A DNA stretch of 64,000 nt from an uncultured Pelagibacteraceae bacterium. Its GTDB lineage: Bacteria; Pseudomonadota; Alphaproteobacteria; Pelagibacterales; Pelagibacteraceae. The stretch is from positions 1 to 64,000 of the forward strand of contig CACJHS010000002.1 of the NCBI GenBank assembly GCA_902593235.1. The letters run 5' to 3'. Positions 35,427 through 42,884 of this stretch are shown piece by piece. Position 1 is the stretch's first letter. The number at the start of each line of letters is the position of its first letter. The notes under the pieces were generated by a model. The model was not told the origin of the DNA. It made no database searches and saw only the letters and a list, made by a program, of their open reading frames with translations. Position numbers and translations under genes: made by a program.

Positions 35427-35492
35427 AAAAAAAGATAGTCCTTAAAAACCGGGAGCTAAAGATGGCTAAGAAGGACTATCTAAGACATAATA
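35427..35492 (-). promoter_or_regulatory. Hairpin leader and candidate promoter of the lysE-type gene
   Basis: On the - strand a TATTAT hexamer (35492-35487) is followed by 6 bases and then by GATAGTCCTT (35480-35471). A 27-base loop separates this arm from its perfect complement AAGGACTATC (35443-35434), followed by T7 and the ATG. The predicted transcript would start exactly at the base of the hairpin. The right arm contains AAGGA, the only Shine-Dalgarno-like bases, 12 nt before the ATG. Stem plus T7 also has the form of an intrinsic terminator. No known riboswitch class was recognised. Confidence 0.6.
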
Positions 35493-35503
35493 TCAGAGGC
35501 TAA
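35462..35503 (+). CDS. Possible 13-codon leader peptide ORF
   Basis: On + an ORF reading MAKKDYLRHNIRG starts 6 nt after GGGAG, a good ribosome-binding site, and ends 40 nt before the TIGR03643-like gene. Its codons 3-6 coincide with one arm of the hairpin described for the - strand. It may be a leader peptide or simply a by-product of the hairpin; I cannot decide. Confidence 0.25.
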   Translation: MAKKDYLRHNIRG

Positions 35504-35543
35504 AAAAAATGCATTAAATATTTTTTTCAAATATAAAGGATTT

Positions 35544-35840
35544 ATGAAAAAAAAAGGTCACAGACCAGTTACTAGAGTCAAAAACCCAGAGCCCAAAATG
35601 GACGATCCGGATTGGATCATTTGGGCAGCCTGGGCAGATAGGATCACTTTCGAGGAAATTGAAAAAAAAACAGGAAAGAAAGAATCTGATGTAATTAAAA
35701 TTATGCGAAGATCTCTAAAACCATCATCTTTCAGGTTATGGAGAAAAAGAGTAAACCAAAAAAGTATAAAACATCGAAAAAAATTTGAATATTCTAGAAA
35801 AGAAATAGCTAGTAAAATTAAAAAAGGTGACTATTTATAG
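35544..35840 (+). CDS. TIGR03643-like small basic protein
   Basis: A 98 aa, strongly basic protein. The core DDPDWIIWAAWADRITFEEIEKKTGKKESDVIKIMRRSLKPSSFRLWRKRV matches, from memory, the TIGR03643 family found in marine proteobacteria. It looks like a winged or simple helix-turn-helix fold (TFEEIEKKTGKKESDVIKIM), so nucleic-acid binding is plausible. An AAGGA ribosome-binding site precedes it. It is followed after 3 nt by glutaredoxin. Confidence 0.75.
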   Translation: MKKKGHRPVTRVKNPEPKMDDPDWIIWAAWADRITFEEIEKKTGKKESDVIKIMRRSLKPSSFRLWRKRVNQKSIKHRKKFEYSRKEIASKIKKGDYL

Positions 35841-35843
35841 TTC

Positions 35844-36101
35844 ATGAAAAAAATTACCATGTATACAGGTCCACTATGTAATTATTGTGAGGCTGCAAAA
35901 AGATTATTAGCTAGAAATAATGCGCCTTATAATGAAATTGATATTTCAAAAGTTGATGGAGCAATGGATGAAATGATTAAAAAAGCTAATGGAAAAAGAA
36001 CTATTCCACAAATTTTTTTTGATGACCAGCATATTGGTGGTTATGATGAAGTAAGAGCATTAGAAAAAGAAAATAAACTTCAAGATCTTTTAAATAATTA
36101 A
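35844..36101 (+). CDS. grxC: Glutaredoxin 3
   Basis: An 85 aa glutaredoxin with the redox motif GPLCNYCEAAKRLL (a CNYC variant of CPYC, lacking the usual proline), RTIPQIFFDDQHIGGYDE for glutathione binding and a normal overall length. It reduces disulphides using glutathione. The tail overlaps the convergent DUF1479 gene by 4 nt. Confidence 0.93.
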   Translation: MKKITMYTGPLCNYCEAAKRLLARNNAPYNEIDISKVDGAMDEMIKKANGKRTIPQIFFDDQHIGGYDEVRALEKENKLQDLLNN

Positions 36102-37330
36102 TTCCATTCTTCTAAAGCTAATTGTTTCTTAGCTAAAGAGCTTAAATCTTTTAGTTTAACTCTATCTTTATAATTAATTTCATAATCTTCAGCTGCAAAA
36201 TCTGGCGGACTCTTTCCTTCTAAAAATTTTTTTGATTGTTTTACTGTATAATCTAGATTTTTTTTACAATATGGTGTTGCACCAACGTAAATAACATTTG
36301 AATAATTTTTTCCTGAGTGTTTGTTTTCAACGGCATGAACAACGTCTGGATGCCACCAAACAGTGTCACCTGGTTTCATTTTTGGAATTGAAACTAAACC
36401 TTTTAACAGTAATGAATGATAATCTTTGTTTACTGATAAAGCTCTACCAAGTTTTGATCCACACAATTCATTTTCTTCAACATCATCTAGTAATGCTCTG
36501 GTTAAAACATAAGCAATTCCTTTAGCAATAGGTATTAATTGTAAAGTTCCATCACATGGTCCTTGTTCTGTTAAAGCAGTCCATCCTTGAAATGTTCTAA
36601 ACACATGTGCAACCGCAGGAGACTCGAACTCTATTGTTCTATCTCTATACTTTGCTTCAAATGGATTATATTTTTCAAAGTTGTCACAAAAAATATCTCT
36701 ATAAATTTTTTGATAATGACTATCGGTCCATCTTTCAATAGATCCAGCATCGCAATGAGGAGAAAGTCCCAAAGTATCATCACCTGGCTCTCTTCTTCTT
36801 ACTCTATCTGCATAAGACAATTCTTTATTTGGATCAAAAACTTTATATTCAGAGTTTTCAAATAACCAAAGATTATTTAGCCATTTTTTTACTTTAGCCA
36901 TTTGCTCTGAGTGTCTTATTTCTATCTGTGCTTTAGACCAATAAAGGCCGTATATTTGGGGTTTACCTGATTTAAGATCACTAAAATATTTATCTAAATC
37001 AGCTTTCTTCCTTTGATCGTCGTAATAATTATTTTCATCAATATACTTCTCTAATTCTAAATTTAAATTTTCAATAAATTTGTCTTCAAAAACATCTCGG
37101 ATTATTACACAGCCTCTTTTTTTTATATCTTCTATTACCTTTGTGTTTTTTTGATCTAGCTCATTAATACTAATTTCTGGAATTATAGATTTATTGTTTT
37201 TTTTGAGATTTAATATTTCTTGTATTTCAGTTTCTATGAACTTTTCAATTTTGGCGAAATTTTCTTTATAATTTGCTGAGTGATTTCTTAGCTCTTCTTT
37301 AACTTTCTCAATATCGATATTTTCAAACAT
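36098..37330 (-). CDS. DUF1479 family protein (putative Fe/2-oxoglutarate oxygenase fold)
   Basis: A 410 aa protein matching DUF1479 (E. coli YbiU type): RGCVIIRDVFEDKFIENLNLELEKYI near residue 70, LGLSPHCDAGSIERW, and PGDTVWWHPDVVHAVENKHSGKNYSNVIYVGATPYC. The H-x-D of HCDAGS and the later His of HPDVVHAV fit a cupin-type iron site. The reaction is unknown. It is last in the dadA-like operon, 5 nt after msrB. Confidence 0.82.
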   Translation of the reverse strand: MFENIDIEKVKEELRNHSANYKENFAKIEKFIETEIQEILNLKKNNKSIIPEISINELDQKNTKVIEDIKKRGCVIIRDVFEDKFIENLNLELEKYIDENNYYDDQRKKADLDKYFSDLKSGKPQIYGLYWSKAQIEIRHSEQMAKVKKWLNNLWLFENSEYKVFDPNKELSYADRVRRREPGDDTLGLSPHCDAGSIERWTDSHYQKIYRDIFCDNFEKYNPFEAKYRDRTIEFESPAVAHVFRTFQGWTALTEQGPCDGTLQLIPIAKGIAYVLTRALLDDVEENELCGSKLGRALSVNKDYHSLLLKGLVSIPKMKPGDTVWWHPDVVHAVENKHSGKNYSNVIYVGATPYCKKNLDYTVKQSKKFLEGKSPPDFAAEDYEINYKDRVKLKDLSSLAKKQLALEEWN

Positions 37331-37335
37331 TAAAT

Positions 37336-37710
37336 TTAGCTCTTAGGTTTAAAAACTAAACATACCCCATTGTTACAAAATCGTTTTCCTGTAGGCTCAG
37401 GTCCATCATCGAATATATGCCCATGATGGCCTCCACATTTTTTACAATGATATTCGGTTCTTGCATAACCTATGTGGTGATCTGTTTTGGTTTCAAATAC
37501 GTCTGGCAAAGATTCATAAAAAGAAGGCCATCCAGATCCGCTCTCATATTTTGTTTTTGAATCAAATAATTTTTCACCACAGTTTGCACAATGAAAACTT
37601 CCTTCCCTTTTTTCATGATTAAGTTCACTTGATCCAGCACGCTCGGTACCTTCCTCAAATAAAATTAATTTTTGCTCAGCAGTTAAATTTGGATTTATTT
37701 TTTTTGTCAT
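37336..37710 (-). CDS. msrB: Peptide-methionine (R)-S-oxide reductase
   Basis: A 124 aa MsrB. Two zinc CxxC pairs are present (CANCG and CKKCGGHHGHIFDDGP). SGSGWPSFYESL and the catalytic cysteine in GKRFCNNGVC are clear; the latter differs from the common RYCINSASL. It repairs oxidised methionine. It overlaps the HDAC-like gene by 4 nt. Confidence 0.93.
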   Translation of the reverse strand: MTKKINPNLTAEQKLILFEEGTERAGSSELNHEKREGSFHCANCGEKLFDSKTKYESGSGWPSFYESLPDVFETKTDHHIGYARTEYHCKKCGGHHGHIFDDGPEPTGKRFCNNGVCLVFKPKS

Positions 37711-38606
37711 GATCCTATATATTTAGCACAAGATTGATGTAACATTGAATGTAATTCAACAAGTTTATTAAAATCTTTATTATAACCACCACCCAAAACC
37801 CCACAAAATGGTATTCGTCTAGAAAAAAAGTTTTCTACTACTAGCTCATCTCTTAATTTAATACCCTCATCAGAAATTTTTAATTTCCCTAATCTGTCGT
37901 TAAAATGAATATCGACACCAGCTATGTAAAAAATGAAATCAAAATTTTCTTGATTTAACTCATTTAAATAATGTTTAAGTGTTTTGATATAAGCATCATC
38001 CTCTAAATTATCCTCGAGCTCCACATCTAAATCACTTTTTGATTTTTTTGCTGGATAGTTAGTTTTAGAATGCATACTGAATGTAAATACACTTCTATTA
38101 TCTTTAAAAATTTCTGAATTACCATTTCCTTGATGAACATCTAAATCAACAATTAAAATTTTATTAGCAAGACCTCTATTAAGTAAGTAATTTGACGCAA
38201 CTGCAACATCATTAAATACACAATAGCCCGCTCCTCCATCATAACTTGCGTGGTGGCTACCTCCAGCAGTATTACATGATATGCCATAATTGATTGCAAG
38301 TTTAGATGCTAAAACTGTACCGCCTGTAGCAACTAACGATCTTTGAACAACACTATCAACAAGTGGAAATCCAATTTTTTTTATTCCCTCTTTACTTAAA
38401 GTTTTATTTTTAATGTCTGAAATATAATTTTTTGCATGTGCGTAGCTTAATGTTTCAAATGAGCAAGGTGATGGTTTGTGAAATTTTTTTACTATTTTAT
38501 TTTGGATTAAGTAGTTTGCTAGTTCGCCAAATTTATTTATTGGAAATTTGTGATCATCACCAATTTTAGCAAAATAATCCTCGTGATTAACAACAGGTAA
38601 CTCCAT
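37707..38606 (-). CDS. Histone-deacetylase-family amidohydrolase
   Basis: A class II HDAC/acetylpolyamine amidohydrolase-like enzyme. LPVVNHEDYFAKIGDDHKFP starts the fold; GGSHHASYDGGAGYCVFNDVAVAS carries the catalytic histidines, ILIVDLDVHQGNG carries zinc ligands, and YIAGVDIHFNDRLGKLKIS the third. Bacterial members deacetylate acetylpolyamines or other N-acyl compounds. I use the ATG at 38606 rather than the track start at 38645: it begins the fold directly and leaves a 2-base gap from the upstream stop, whereas the longer form would overlap it by 37 bases. Confidence 0.88.
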   Translation of the reverse strand: MELPVVNHEDYFAKIGDDHKFPINKFGELANYLIQNKIVKKFHKPSPCSFETLSYAHAKNYISDIKNKTLSKEGIKKIGFPLVDSVVQRSLVATGGTVLASKLAINYGISCNTAGGSHHASYDGGAGYCVFNDVAVASNYLLNRGLANKILIVDLDVHQGNGNSEIFKDNRSVFTFSMHSKTNYPAKKSKSDLDVELEDNLEDDAYIKTLKHYLNELNQENFDFIFYIAGVDIHFNDRLGKLKISDEGIKLRDELVVENFFSRRIPFCGVLGGGYNKDFNKLVELHSMLHQSCAKYIGS

Positions 38607-38608
38607 AG

Positions 38609-39559
38609 TTACTCTAGAACTCTGATAGGCTTTCCATTTACACAAGCCTCTAATCCTTCGATCATTTGATTATAAAAAATACTATAATTTTCAGCAGTAA
38701 CATAACCAATGTGTGGAGTAAGCAATGCATTTGGTAAAAATCTAAGCTTATTATTTTCAGGTAAGGGTTCTTTTTCATATACATCAATTCCTGCACCAGC
38801 AATTACATTAGTTGATAAAGCAATAATTAAATCATCTTCATTTACAATAGGTCCACGAGATGTGTTTATTAAAAAAGCTGTTTTTTTCATTTTATCTAAT
38901 TCTTTTAAAGTAATGCAGTCTTTGTATCTTTCACCTCCTTGAACATGAATTGAAAGAACATCAGAATTTGTAATTAAATCTTCTTTACTGCAAGGCAGTA
39001 CGTCTAATTCTTTACACTTATCTAAGTTAAGATTTTCACTCCAGGCCATTACTTGCATACCAAAAGCCTTTCCAATTTTAGCAACTTCACTGCCTACCCT
39101 GCCTAGACCAATTAAGCCTAGGATTTTTCCTTTTAATTCTACTCCAATAGTAGTTTGCCAATATCCTTGGTACATATTATCGAACTCTTCTTTAAAGTTT
39201 CTTGCCAAGCCAAGAATTAGTGCCCAAGTTAATTCAGGAGTTGGGTTAATATTTATATCTGTTCCACAAACTATAATTTTTCTTTTCTTAGCAGCCTCTA
39301 AATCAATAGATCTATTACGTAATCCACTTGTGATTACAAATTTTAAATCATTTAAATTATCAATTAAATTTTTTGTGATTGGAGTTCTTTCTCTCATTAT
39401 TAATAAAGCTTCAAAATCAGCTAGCTGATCAATTGCATCTGCTTCATCTACAAAAGGTTCGCTAAAAATCTTGAATTCATATTTTCCAGATAGTTTTTCT
39501 AAATCTACAAATTGTTGAGCAACATTTTGATAATCGTCTAATATAGCGACTTTAAGCAT
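38609..39559 (-). CDS. D-2-hydroxyacid dehydrogenase
   Basis: A 316 aa NAD-linked dehydrogenase of the D-isomer-specific family. LIGLGRVGSEVAKIGKAFGMQVMAWS is the dinucleotide motif, NTSRGPIVNEDDL and LLTPHIGYVT contain the catalytic Arg/Glu/His region. It interconverts 2-oxoacids and D-2-hydroxyacids. An 8-base overlap with the EamA gene suggests joint metabolism and transport; the substrate is not predictable. Confidence 0.88.
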   Translation of the reverse strand: MLKVAILDDYQNVAQQFVDLEKLSGKYEFKIFSEPFVDEADAIDQLADFEALLIMRERTPITKNLIDNLNDLKFVITSGLRNRSIDLEAAKKRKIIVCGTDININPTPELTWALILGLARNFKEEFDNMYQGYWQTTIGVELKGKILGLIGLGRVGSEVAKIGKAFGMQVMAWSENLNLDKCKELDVLPCSKEDLITNSDVLSIHVQGGERYKDCITLKELDKMKKTAFLINTSRGPIVNEDDLIIALSTNVIAGAGIDVYEKEPLPENNKLRFLPNALLTPHIGYVTAENYSIFYNQMIEGLEACVNGKPIRVLE

Positions 39560-40454
39560 TTTTAACTTTCTTATTTGATAACAATATTCCTGTAATAATA
39601 AAACAAGCGCCTAAAATATGATAAAACATAAATTTTTCACTAAAAAAAATCATCGCCATAATTGCGCTCAAAATTGGCATTAGGTGTAAAAACACACCAG
39701 ATCGATTAGCACCAATCATAGATATTCCTTTTATCCATAAAAGAAAAGATGCCAAACCTGGAAACAAAACCACATATGATAGTATTAAAATGAATGGTAA
39801 TTCTAAATTAATTCTAAATCCAATTTGATATTCAATAAAATAAATTGGTATCAAAAATACTAAACCAAAAGTAATTACTACTTGAAGTAATGATATTTGA
39901 GTTAATTCATATTTTTTTCCTTTTAACAATGTAGAATATAAAGCCCATGAGAACATTGCTATAACCATAGTGATATCCCCTTTATTAAAATCTAAATTTT
40001 TTAATATTTCTAAATTTGCTTTTGTAATAATCATAATCACACCGACAAAAGAAAAAATTACTCCGATGATTTGAAATATATTTGTTTTTTCAATTTTTAA
40101 AATTGACGAAAACAACATGATCATTACAGGTATCGTTGAAATCATTAAAACTCCGCTAATCACCTGAGTAAAATTTAATGAATAATAAACAATTGAATTA
40201 AAAACCGTAATACTAGTAACTCCCAAAATAATGAAAAGTTTATAGTTTTTAATTATATAGTTTCTTTTCTCTAATATTTCAGGAATTGTAAAAGGTGCTA
40301 AAATTAGCCAAGCAAAAAGCCATCTGTAAAAATTTAATGAAAAAGGAGGAACTTCATAAAAACTTGCAAGCTTACCTACTACAAAATTTCCTGCCCAGAA
40401 AGTTACTGTTAAAAATAGATATAAATAAGCTAAAAAATTATTATCTTTAGTCAC
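39552..40454 (-). CDS. EamA/DMT family transporter
   Basis: A 300 aa membrane protein with about ten helices in two repeats. The second-half block GLASFLLWIKGISMIGANRSGVFLHLMPILSAIMA is typical of EamA proteins. Its start directly abuts the DadA-like stop, so it probably exports or imports a compound related to D-amino-acid metabolism. Confidence 0.85.
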   Translation of the reverse strand: MTKDNNFLAYLYLFLTVTFWAGNFVVGKLASFYEVPPFSLNFYRWLFAWLILAPFTIPEILEKRNYIIKNYKLFIILGVTSITVFNSIVYYSLNFTQVISGVLMISTIPVMIMLFSSILKIEKTNIFQIIGVIFSFVGVIMIITKANLEILKNLDFNKGDITMVIAMFSWALYSTLLKGKKYELTQISLLQVVITFGLVFLIPIYFIEYQIGFRINLELPFILILSYVVLFPGLASFLLWIKGISMIGANRSGVFLHLMPILSAIMAMIFFSEKFMFYHILGACFIITGILLSNKKVKNA

Positions 40455-41696
40455 TTAACTAAATCTAAGCGAACTATAAGGTTTTAAATCTAAATTTGTA
40501 TTTTCTTTCGCTATCATCCCAGAAATAATCTTTCCAGAAATTGGGCCTAAAGTCCATCCTAAATGATGATGCCCAAAACAATAATAAATATTTTTATGAT
40601 TTTTTGATGGTCCCATAACAGGTAAAAAATCAGGTAAAGTTGGTCTAAATCCTAGCCACTCATCCTCATGCTCAGGTAAATCACCAAGCATATATTTTGC
40701 GTTATTGATCAAATTTTTAACTCTTGATTTAGATAATGGATTATCTAATCCACCAAATTCTACGGTTCCAACTACTCTTAAACCTTGTTCCATCGGTGTA
40801 ATTCCAAATCCACGGTTGGAAAATATTACAGGTCTAGTTAATAAATGATCGCAATTTTTGAAATGAACATGATATCCTCGCTCAGTATCTAAAGGAATTC
40901 TTTCACCAAGATTATCTGTTAATTTTTTTGAAAAAGCTCCACAAGCTATTACTGCTTTATCAAAAACATAACTTTGAGTTTCGGTTTTAAAAACTGGTTT
41001 TTCTTCATCGAAACTAATATCTTTAATATTTACTTTATTAAATTTTCCACCTTTTCGCAGAAATAAATCAAATAGTTTTAAAAGAATTCTTTTCGGATTT
41101 CTTGCATGTCTTGCATAAGGGTAATATACGCCAGCATGGTAAAATGGTTTAATGTGTGGTTCAAGATCGTGTATTTCAGCTTTAGTGACCAATTGTTGTT
41201 CAACACCTAATTCTTCTCTGACTTTAATTTCTAATTCTCTACTCTTTAAATCTTTATCGTTCCATATATAAAGAATTCCTTTGTTTTCAACCAAACCGTC
41301 TAGGTCTATCTCTTCAAATAATTCATCATATGCAGGTAAAGCTAGATCTAAAATTTGGTGCATATTTTTAGCGGTATGCATCATCTTAGTTTTAGTAGTA
41401 TTCATTATAAATTTTATAAACCATGGAATCATTTTAGGAACGTAATTCCATTTTAAAGCAAGTGGACCTGAAGAACTAAGCAACATTGCAGGCACATCTG
41501 CTAGAACATCAGTTCTGTTTAAAGAAAGAGATGCATAAGGTGAAAAGTGACCTGCATTACCATAAGAGGCGGCTTGGCTACCTGGGTTGTCTCTGTCAAA
41601 GATAGTTACATTGAAACCTTTTTTTTGAAGAAACAAAGCATTAGATACACCTTGAATTCCTGCTCCAACTATTCCTACTTTAAGATTTTTATTCAT
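40455..41696 (-). CDS. dadA: D-amino-acid dehydrogenase-like FAD oxidoreductase
   Basis: A 413 aa flavoprotein of the DadA type. VGIVGAGIQGVSNALFLQKKGFNVTIFDRDNPGSQAASYGNAG is the FAD motif with the DadA-specific ASYGNAG, and GHHHLGWTLGPISGKIISGMI is the C-terminal contact. It oxidatively deaminates D-amino acids to 2-oxoacids, passing electrons to the respiratory chain. I use the ATG at 41696 (MNKNLKVGIVGAG): a TATAAC hexamer lies 6 nt before it, and the track start at 41711 would overlap that hexamer. It is first in a six-gene operon. Confidence 0.85.
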   Translation of the reverse strand: MNKNLKVGIVGAGIQGVSNALFLQKKGFNVTIFDRDNPGSQAASYGNAGHFSPYASLSLNRTDVLADVPAMLLSSSGPLALKWNYVPKMIPWFIKFIMNTTKTKMMHTAKNMHQILDLALPAYDELFEEIDLDGLVENKGILYIWNDKDLKSRELEIKVREELGVEQQLVTKAEIHDLEPHIKPFYHAGVYYPYARHARNPKRILLKLFDLFLRKGGKFNKVNIKDISFDEEKPVFKTETQSYVFDKAVIACGAFSKKLTDNLGERIPLDTERGYHVHFKNCDHLLTRPVIFSNRGFGITPMEQGLRVVGTVEFGGLDNPLSKSRVKNLINNAKYMLGDLPEHEDEWLGFRPTLPDFLPVMGPSKNHKNIYYCFGHHHLGWTLGPISGKIISGMIAKENTNLDLKPYSSLRFS

Positions 41697-41711
41697 GAAA
41701 TTGTTATACAA
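41697..41711 (-). promoter_or_regulatory. Candidate -10 of the dadA-like operon
   Basis: On the - strand TGTATAAC ends 6 nt before the ATG at 41696, the same geometry seen for proC-like, tspO and pxpB. A convincing -35 was not found. The region from 41712 to 41759 holds nothing else recognisable. Confidence 0.4.
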
Positions 41712-41759
41712 GTAAAAATTAATTTATCAGAGTGACAAATTATGCAAATTTAAATTTTA

Positions 41760-42884
41760 TTATGCAATCATTTGTTTATGATTGATTTTTGCACTCAATA
41801 CTATGCCAAAGCCAATCATTGTAGCCAACATTGATGAACCTCCATAGGACATTATTGGTAATGGAGAACCAACTATAGGTAGTAAACCTAGAACCATTGA
41901 AAGGTTTACGAAAATATAAATAAATATTGCAAACGCATAACCAAAACAAAAAAGTCTGGCAAAATTACTTCTCGAAATTGCTCCTATTCTTACAATTCTA
42001 AAAATTATTATTGAGTATAATACCAAAAGACCAACTGAGCCTATAAAACCAAACTCTTCTGAAAATAAAGTAAATATAAAATCTGTATGTTTTTCAGGTA
42101 AAAAATCTAAATAGCTCTGGGTTCCTTTTAAAAAACCTTTTCCGTCAAGGCCACCTGAACCAATAGCTATTTTCGACTGTATAATTTGATACCCAGCACC
42201 CAATGGATCTCTATCTGGATCTAAAAAAGTTAATATTCTAAGTTTTTGATATGGTTTTAGAAATGAGATTATAAATGGAAGTGAAATTAAGAAAGTAATA
42301 AATGAGTATATAAAATATTTAATTTTTATGCCTCCTAACCATAAAATAATTAATCCACTTAAAGCAATTAATATAGATGTACCAAGATCAGGTTGAGAAA
42401 TTACAAAAATTATTGGAATTATTATAATCGACAACACAATAGTTATATTGGTAAATGAATTAACATTTTCTATTTTTAATCTATGAAAATATTTTGCAAG
42501 ACACATTATGATTGCTACTTTCATAAGTTCTGAAGGTTGCAGAACAAATAAATAAAGATCCATCCATCTTTGTGAACCAGAGGACTTTATTCCAAAAAAT
42601 GAAACATAAATTAATAAAAGTATTACTATAAAGTAGATTATATAAGAAAAGTTATGCCAAAATTTTATGTTAAAGAAAGCCACAAAAATCATTAAAGGAA
42701 AAAAAACTGCAAGTTTTACAAAATGATTTTTTGTATGAAAAAGTATTTCACCACCATCTGTAGAGTACATAACAAATACACTTAATACAGAAAGAAGGAT
42801 GACAGAAATCAACAATATATAATCTAGGTTTTTTATTTTTTGAAATAATGTAATCTCATTACTCAATCTATCATGCTGAAACAT
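41760..42884 (-). CDS. rodA: Peptidoglycan glycosyltransferase RodA
   Basis: A 374 aa SEDS-family polytopic membrane protein. Clear signatures are QPDLGTSILIALSGLIILWLGG, the PEKHTDFIFTLFSEEFGF loop, and GGSSMLATMIGFGIVLS at the end. It polymerises glycan strands with PBP2 for cell elongation. Its start abuts the mrdA stop directly. It is last in the leuA-mre-mrd cluster. Confidence 0.96.
   Translation of the reverse strand: MFQHDRLSNEITLFQKIKNLDYILLISVILLSVLSVFVMYSTDGGEILFHTKNHFVKLAVFFPLMIFVAFFNIKFWHNFSYIIYFIVILLLIYVSFFGIKSSGSQRWMDLYLFVLQPSELMKVAIIMCLAKYFHRLKIENVNSFTNITIVLSIIIIPIIFVISQPDLGTSILIALSGLIILWLGGIKIKYFIYSFITFLISLPFIISFLKPYQKLRILTFLDPDRDPLGAGYQIIQSKIAIGSGGLDGKGFLKGTQSYLDFLPEKHTDFIFTLFSEEFGFIGSVGLLVLYSIIIFRIVRIGAISRSNFARLFCFGYAFAIFIYIFVNLSMVLGLLPIVGSPLPIMSYGGSSMLATMIGFGIVLSAKINHKQMIA

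Noticed and set aside
19700-35480. AGGACTAT octamer shared by the LIV-1 upstream gap and the lysE leader
   Set aside because: In one place it is in a loop and in the other in a stem arm; one shared octamer in AT-rich gaps can occur by chance and no third copy was noticed.
37336-37710. MsrB active-site variant RFCNNGVC as a defective enzyme
   Set aside because: The catalytic cysteine and both zinc CxxC pairs are present, and CNN-type variants are, as far as I recall, found in functional MsrB proteins.
38607-38645. 13-codon N-terminal extension of the HDAC-like gene
   Set aside because: It would lie inside the end of the dehydrogenase gene, while the ATG at 38606 gives a 2-base gap and the usual family start.
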